64,000 nt of DNA from Bermanella sp034110565. GTDB taxonomy: Bacteria; Pseudomonadota; Gammaproteobacteria; Pseudomonadales; Oceanobacteraceae. This document shows, one piece after another, positions 61,088 to 64,000 of the stretch. The notes under the pieces were generated by a model. That model did no database searches, was not told the DNA's origin, and saw only the letters and a program-made list of their open reading frames with translations. Every line of letters starts with the position of its first letter. Positions within the stretch are counted from its first letter, which is position 1. The DNA lies in the NCBI GenBank assembly GCA_034110565.1, contig JAWUYY010000037.1, positions 1 through 64,000 on the forward strand, given 5' to 3'. Both the position numbers and the translations under genes were made by a program.

Positions 61088-62719
61088 ATGCCCAATTGGC
61101 TTTTTCCTTGGCGTCATGGCCACTGGCACCTAACAAGTGACCTAATTGCTGGCCTTGTGGTGGCTATTCTCATTATCCCTCAAGCCATCGGTTATGGCTT
61201 ACTGGCTCAGCTTCCACCCTCAGTGGCCTTAGCTAGCTGTATTTTTCCTCTTATGGCTTACACCCTATTTGGGCGTAGCCATGCTTTGGCCATTGGCCCT
61301 GTTGCCATTATTAGCTTAATGGTAGGAGAAGCGCTTCATGAGCTTCCCGCTGAAGATATATTGGGTGCAGCGCAGCTGTTAGCACTACAAGTGGCCATGA
61401 TTTTAGGCTCAATGCGTTTACTCAATATCGGCAATCTTGTGCATTTTATTGGCCATCCCGTTATACAAGGGTTCACCACGGCCGCCGCCCTACTCATTAT
61501 TAGCAAGCAACTGCCATTAGTCTTGGGTGGTAACGTTTTACACGCAGAAAGCATTCAGCTACAAACCGCCCTACTAGCCGCAGCCTGCCTTGTATTACTA
61601 TTACTTTTTCGCAAAATTCCCAATAGTTTTTTAAGTAAACTTGGCCCGCTATCCGCTGTTGCGCTTGGTTGCTTCGCGGTTCTTTACCTTCCTCAAAGTT
61701 TCAGCACCATAAATATTGGCAGTGATACGGGAAGCAGCCATTCTATGGTGCATATCTCATTTGAATTTCCGTGGCACTTATTTGAGCAGCTGTTACCCAA
61801 TGCCCTGCTTATTGCGTTAATTGGCTTTTTAGAAAGCACATCCGTCGCCAAAACCCTTGCTAGGCCACGCAAAGAAAATATTTACGTTAACCAAGAACTT
61901 ATAGGTATTTCCAGTGCAAATTTGGCAGCCAGCCTCTTTGGTGGCTACCCTGTAGCCGGTGGCTTTGGTCGCTCTATGGTCAATCATCAAGCCGGAGCCA
62001 GCAGTCCACTTGCTGGGTTCTTTACCGCTCTTTTTGTATTGATCTTTTTAATGTTTGCCATGAGCGTCATCGGCTACATTCCTCTCGCCTCGTTGGGTGC
62101 CATTGTTATCTTGGCTGTTTGGCCATTATTGGATATCAACCCATTAATACGTAACTGGAGCATTCACCCAAAAGAAAACAGCACCTGGGTCATCACCTTT
62201 GTATGTGTACTTTGGCAAGGAGTCGAAATTGGCATTCTAGCTGGAGTAGCGCTGTCGATTGTGTTCTTAATTCGCAGCGCAGCCAGACCGCACATGGCTA
62301 TTATTGGGCGCATTCCCGACTCCGATCACTTCCGTAATATCAAGCGGCACAAGGTGATCACCGATGACAATTTACTGGCCATACGAATTGACGAAGGTTT
62401 GCATTTTGCCAATATCGATACTGTAAATACGTTTTTAGAAAAGGCCGTCATGCAGTTTCCCGAAGCTAAAAATCTGCTCATTGTCTGCTCGGCCGTCAAT
62501 ATCGTCGACAGTGACGGTTTAGACTTACTGCAAACGTGGAACGAAAAGCTACAAGCTCAAGGAAAACAGTTACACCTAGCAGAAGTAAAAGGCCCCGTCA
62601 TGGATAACCTTATAAAACGAGGCTTTATCGACGCATTAAAACCAGGTGAGATTTTTCTCAGCACGCACCAAGCCTTTGATGCCCTTTCGCAACCTTCTGA
62701 TGAAACCTATATAATCTAA
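61088..62719 (+). CDS. SulP-family anion transporter with STAS domain
   Basis: A 543-residue inner-membrane protein of the SLC26/SulP family: SDLIAGLVVAILIIPQAIGYGLLAQLPP at the N-terminus, FLESTSVAKTLARPRKENIYVNQELIGISSANLAASLFGGYPVAGGFGRS in the middle and a C-terminal STAS domain (about 430-540, with NIVDSDGLDLLQTWNE). Moves sulfate or bicarbonate-like anions. Located 2 bp after the bigR-like gene, so it is probably repressed by it and removes or balances sulfate/sulfite produced by persulfide oxidation (inference). Confidence 0.92.
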   Translation: MPNWLFPWRHGHWHLTSDLIAGLVVAILIIPQAIGYGLLAQLPPSVALASCIFPLMAYTLFGRSHALAIGPVAIISLMVGEALHELPAEDILGAAQLLALQVAMILGSMRLLNIGNLVHFIGHPVIQGFTTAAALLIISKQLPLVLGGNVLHAESIQLQTALLAAACLVLLLLFRKIPNSFLSKLGPLSAVALGCFAVLYLPQSFSTINIGSDTGSSHSMVHISFEFPWHLFEQLLPNALLIALIGFLESTSVAKTLARPRKENIYVNQELIGISSANLAASLFGGYPVAGGFGRSMVNHQAGASSPLAGFFTALFVLIFLMFAMSVIGYIPLASLGAIVILAVWPLLDINPLIRNWSIHPKENSTWVITFVCVLWQGVEIGILAGVALSIVFLIRSAARPHMAIIGRIPDSDHFRNIKRHKVITDDNLLAIRIDEGLHFANIDTVNTFLEKAVMQFPEAKNLLIVCSAVNIVDSDGLDLLQTWNEKLQAQGKQLHLAEVKGPVMDNLIKRGFIDALKPGEIFLSTHQAFDALSQPSDETYII

Positions 62720-62744
62720 TTTTTTGATTCAGAAGGCTCAACCC

Positions 62745-63215
62745 ATGTTGTATCTCGTGATTATCGCCATCGCTATACTGCTCGCACTCAGCGCTATTGC
62801 AGCTTATTACCTTATTAAACTGCGTAAAACTGAGCAGCAACAAGCCCAACAAATTCAGCAAAATCAAGCAGCTTGGCAAAAACATCAAGACGAGCTGGCC
62901 GCGGACTTACGCTTTATTGCCAACTCAATGCTACAAGGTCAATGCGAAATAACCGAAGGCTGCATGCGCATTAAAGTGCTTATGGATCGGCTAGATGAAG
63001 GTTTACAACACAAGCCTGAGTTCAAAACCATTCAGAAACACTTTGCTCAAACCATCACCATGCCCACCCATGACGCTTATAAAGCGCTTAGCAAGCAAGA
63101 GCAGTTTAAACTCGACAAGCAACGCTTCAGCTTAGAAGACGAAAATAAAGAACAGGTATTGGTTGAGGTGAAAACACTTAGCCTGTACCAATTTGATACC
63201 GTGCCACCAAATTAG
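62745..63215 (+). CDS. DUF2489-domain membrane protein
   Basis: A 156-residue protein: a membrane helix at about 2-22 (LVIIAIAILLALSAIAAYYLI), a Gln-rich coiled coil, then a soluble domain with CEITEGCMRIKVLMDRLDEGL and MPTHDAYKALSKQEQFKLDKQR, the DUF2489 features. ATG 62745 is chosen, preceded by AGAAGG; the frame opens earlier at TTG 62724. Unknown function. Confidence 0.8.
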   Translation: MLYLVIIAIAILLALSAIAAYYLIKLRKTEQQQAQQIQQNQAAWQKHQDELAADLRFIANSMLQGQCEITEGCMRIKVLMDRLDEGLQHKPEFKTIQKHFAQTITMPTHDAYKALSKQEQFKLDKQRFSLEDENKEQVLVEVKTLSLYQFDTVPPN

Positions 63216-63278
63216 CCTTTTCATATCACTTGGCTTTGGTAAACTGTTAAACGGATCACATTTACCAAGGCCATGACA

Positions 63279-64000
63279 ATGAATAAAACCTTACTGGGTT
63301 TATGCACTTTAAGCTTACTTACCGCCTGCTCTGGTCCTGCTATTAAAGACGCTGTCATCATTCAACAAACCGCTTTAAGTCAAGCCCAAAGTAGCGAACA
63401 AGACCCTCAGCAAGCCATCGAAAATAGCCGCAATTTACAAGTTAATGCACAGCAAGAAGATCTCTATTTTTATAGCCCCAGCTATATGGCTCAAGCTGAA
63501 AAAGAAATAGCACTGGCCGAAGAAGCACTCAAACAAAACAAACCTGCCAGCGTCACGATCACCCATAGCCTAACCGCAAAAGCATTATTCGAGCGTGGCC
63601 TTGCCACTAAGCAAACCGTAACAAACCAACTAGCGCCCAGCTTTGATGGCATTACCATGCTGAAACAAATCAACAGTCATGTTTTAGTAAAAGACGATTT
63701 CGAAGACATTGAAGACGATATTAAAGATTTAATCTTGCTCATTGAACAAGGCAATATAAATGACGCGATCAAGGATCAAAAAGATGTATTAACGGACATC
63801 GCCCAACTAGAAAAGGAAACCTTAAAGGTTGCCTACTTCACCCCAGCTCAGAGCGCGTTAGATAAAGCCGAAGATGCTGACGCAGAAGAATTTGCCACTC
63901 AGACCTTTGAAATTGCTGAAGAAGCCGTTGATAAACTAGAACTGCTTATTAAAAGTCAGTACAAAAAGCGCGACCTGATCGCTGAACGCTCAAAAGCCAC
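63279..64000 (+). CDS. Lipoprotein with helical/coiled-coil domain (partial, runs off the right edge)
   Basis: An open frame of about 240 residues reaching the window end. A lipobox LLTACSG (Cys about 17) follows a short signal sequence. The mature part is helical and rich in Gln, Glu and Ala; heptad-like segments AQAEKEIALAEEALKQN and later EDAEDADAEEF. The ATG at 63279 is chosen over the one at 63273 because AAGG is then 8 bases upstream. OmpA-like C-terminus is possible but lies outside the window. Confidence 0.75.
   Translation, partial: MNKTLLGLCTLSLLTACSGPAIKDAVIIQQTALSQAQSSEQDPQQAIENSRNLQVNAQQEDLYFYSPSYMAQAEKEIALAEEALKQNKPASVTITHSLTAKALFERGLATKQTVTNQLAPSFDGITMLKQINSHVLVKDDFEDIEDDIKDLILLIEQGNINDAIKDQKDVLTDIAQLEKETLKVAYFTPAQSALDKAEDADAEEFATQTFEIAEEAVDKLELLIKSQYKKRDLIAERSKA

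Overview
This 64 kb window reads as the chromosome of a free-living marine-type gammaproteobacterium. Gene content (BolA, NdpA/YejK, CysZ, LpxH, PpiB, OmpW, ClpB, GlnS, type-A PutA), a moderate-to-low GC look and orphan chemoreceptor, solute-binding and cyclic-nucleotide genes fit an Oceanospirillales-like organism. That placement is an inference from gene content, not from a marker gene. No rRNA, tRNA, CRISPR array or recognisable transposase was seen.

Layout. 0-3.7 kb (minus): an AraC regulator, then a transporter (BASS family) -> SDR -> periplasmic c-type cytochrome operon with ATGA overlaps; the cytochrome runs off the left edge. 3.8-8.5 kb (minus): a dCache chemoreceptor and clpB with a sigma-32-like promoter. 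8.6-14.7 kb (plus): EamA exporter, orphan solute-binding protein, DUF2798 protein, nitronate monooxygenase + thioesterase pair, and a diguanylate cyclase overlapping a second orphan solute-binding protein. 14.8-19.9 kb: a compact ethanolamine locus (divergent eutR; eutB, eutC, an Amt-type channel and a 54-residue membrane microprotein not previously listed as an ORF). 20-26.2 kb: third orphan solute-binding protein, cysS, glnS, ppiB-lpxH and two small membrane proteins. 26.4-35.2 kb: an acyclic-terpene (citronellol/geraniol; Atu) catabolic operon - SDR, carboxylase beta subunit, acyl-CoA dehydrogenase, hydratase, biotin-carrying alpha subunit, second acyl-CoA dehydrogenase - with a divergent TetR regulator and a palindromic operator candidate.

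35.4-49.6 kb is a mosaic of single genes: ompW with a well-placed FNR/Anr box, a chromate transporter, two metallo-beta-lactamase-fold proteins, ndpA, cysZ, a MaoC-like protein, an exported methyltransferase-like protein, an acyl-CoA ligase facing an AraC regulator and a tiny SET protein, then a class III nucleotide cyclase overlapping a lipoprotein. 49.7-52.8 kb is putA. 52.8-56.3 kb looks like a small islet (RCC1-repeat lipoprotein plus AraC regulator) inserted at the 3' end of a START-domain gene: a displaced copy of that gene's tail lies at the far side next to the shared putA terminator. 56.3-64 kb: START protein, BolA, a coiled-coil protein, YlqF GTPase, DUF695 protein, a sulfide/persulfide-response locus (Blh-type dioxygenase, BigR-like ArsR, SulP transporter) with a perfect 14-bp palindrome between the divergent genes, a DUF2489 protein and a lipoprotein cut by the right edge.

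Most interesting: the Eut-Amt-microprotein unit, the islet with the displaced gene tail, the cyclase with both purine-selecting residues changed, and the diguanylate cyclase/solute-binding protein overlap.
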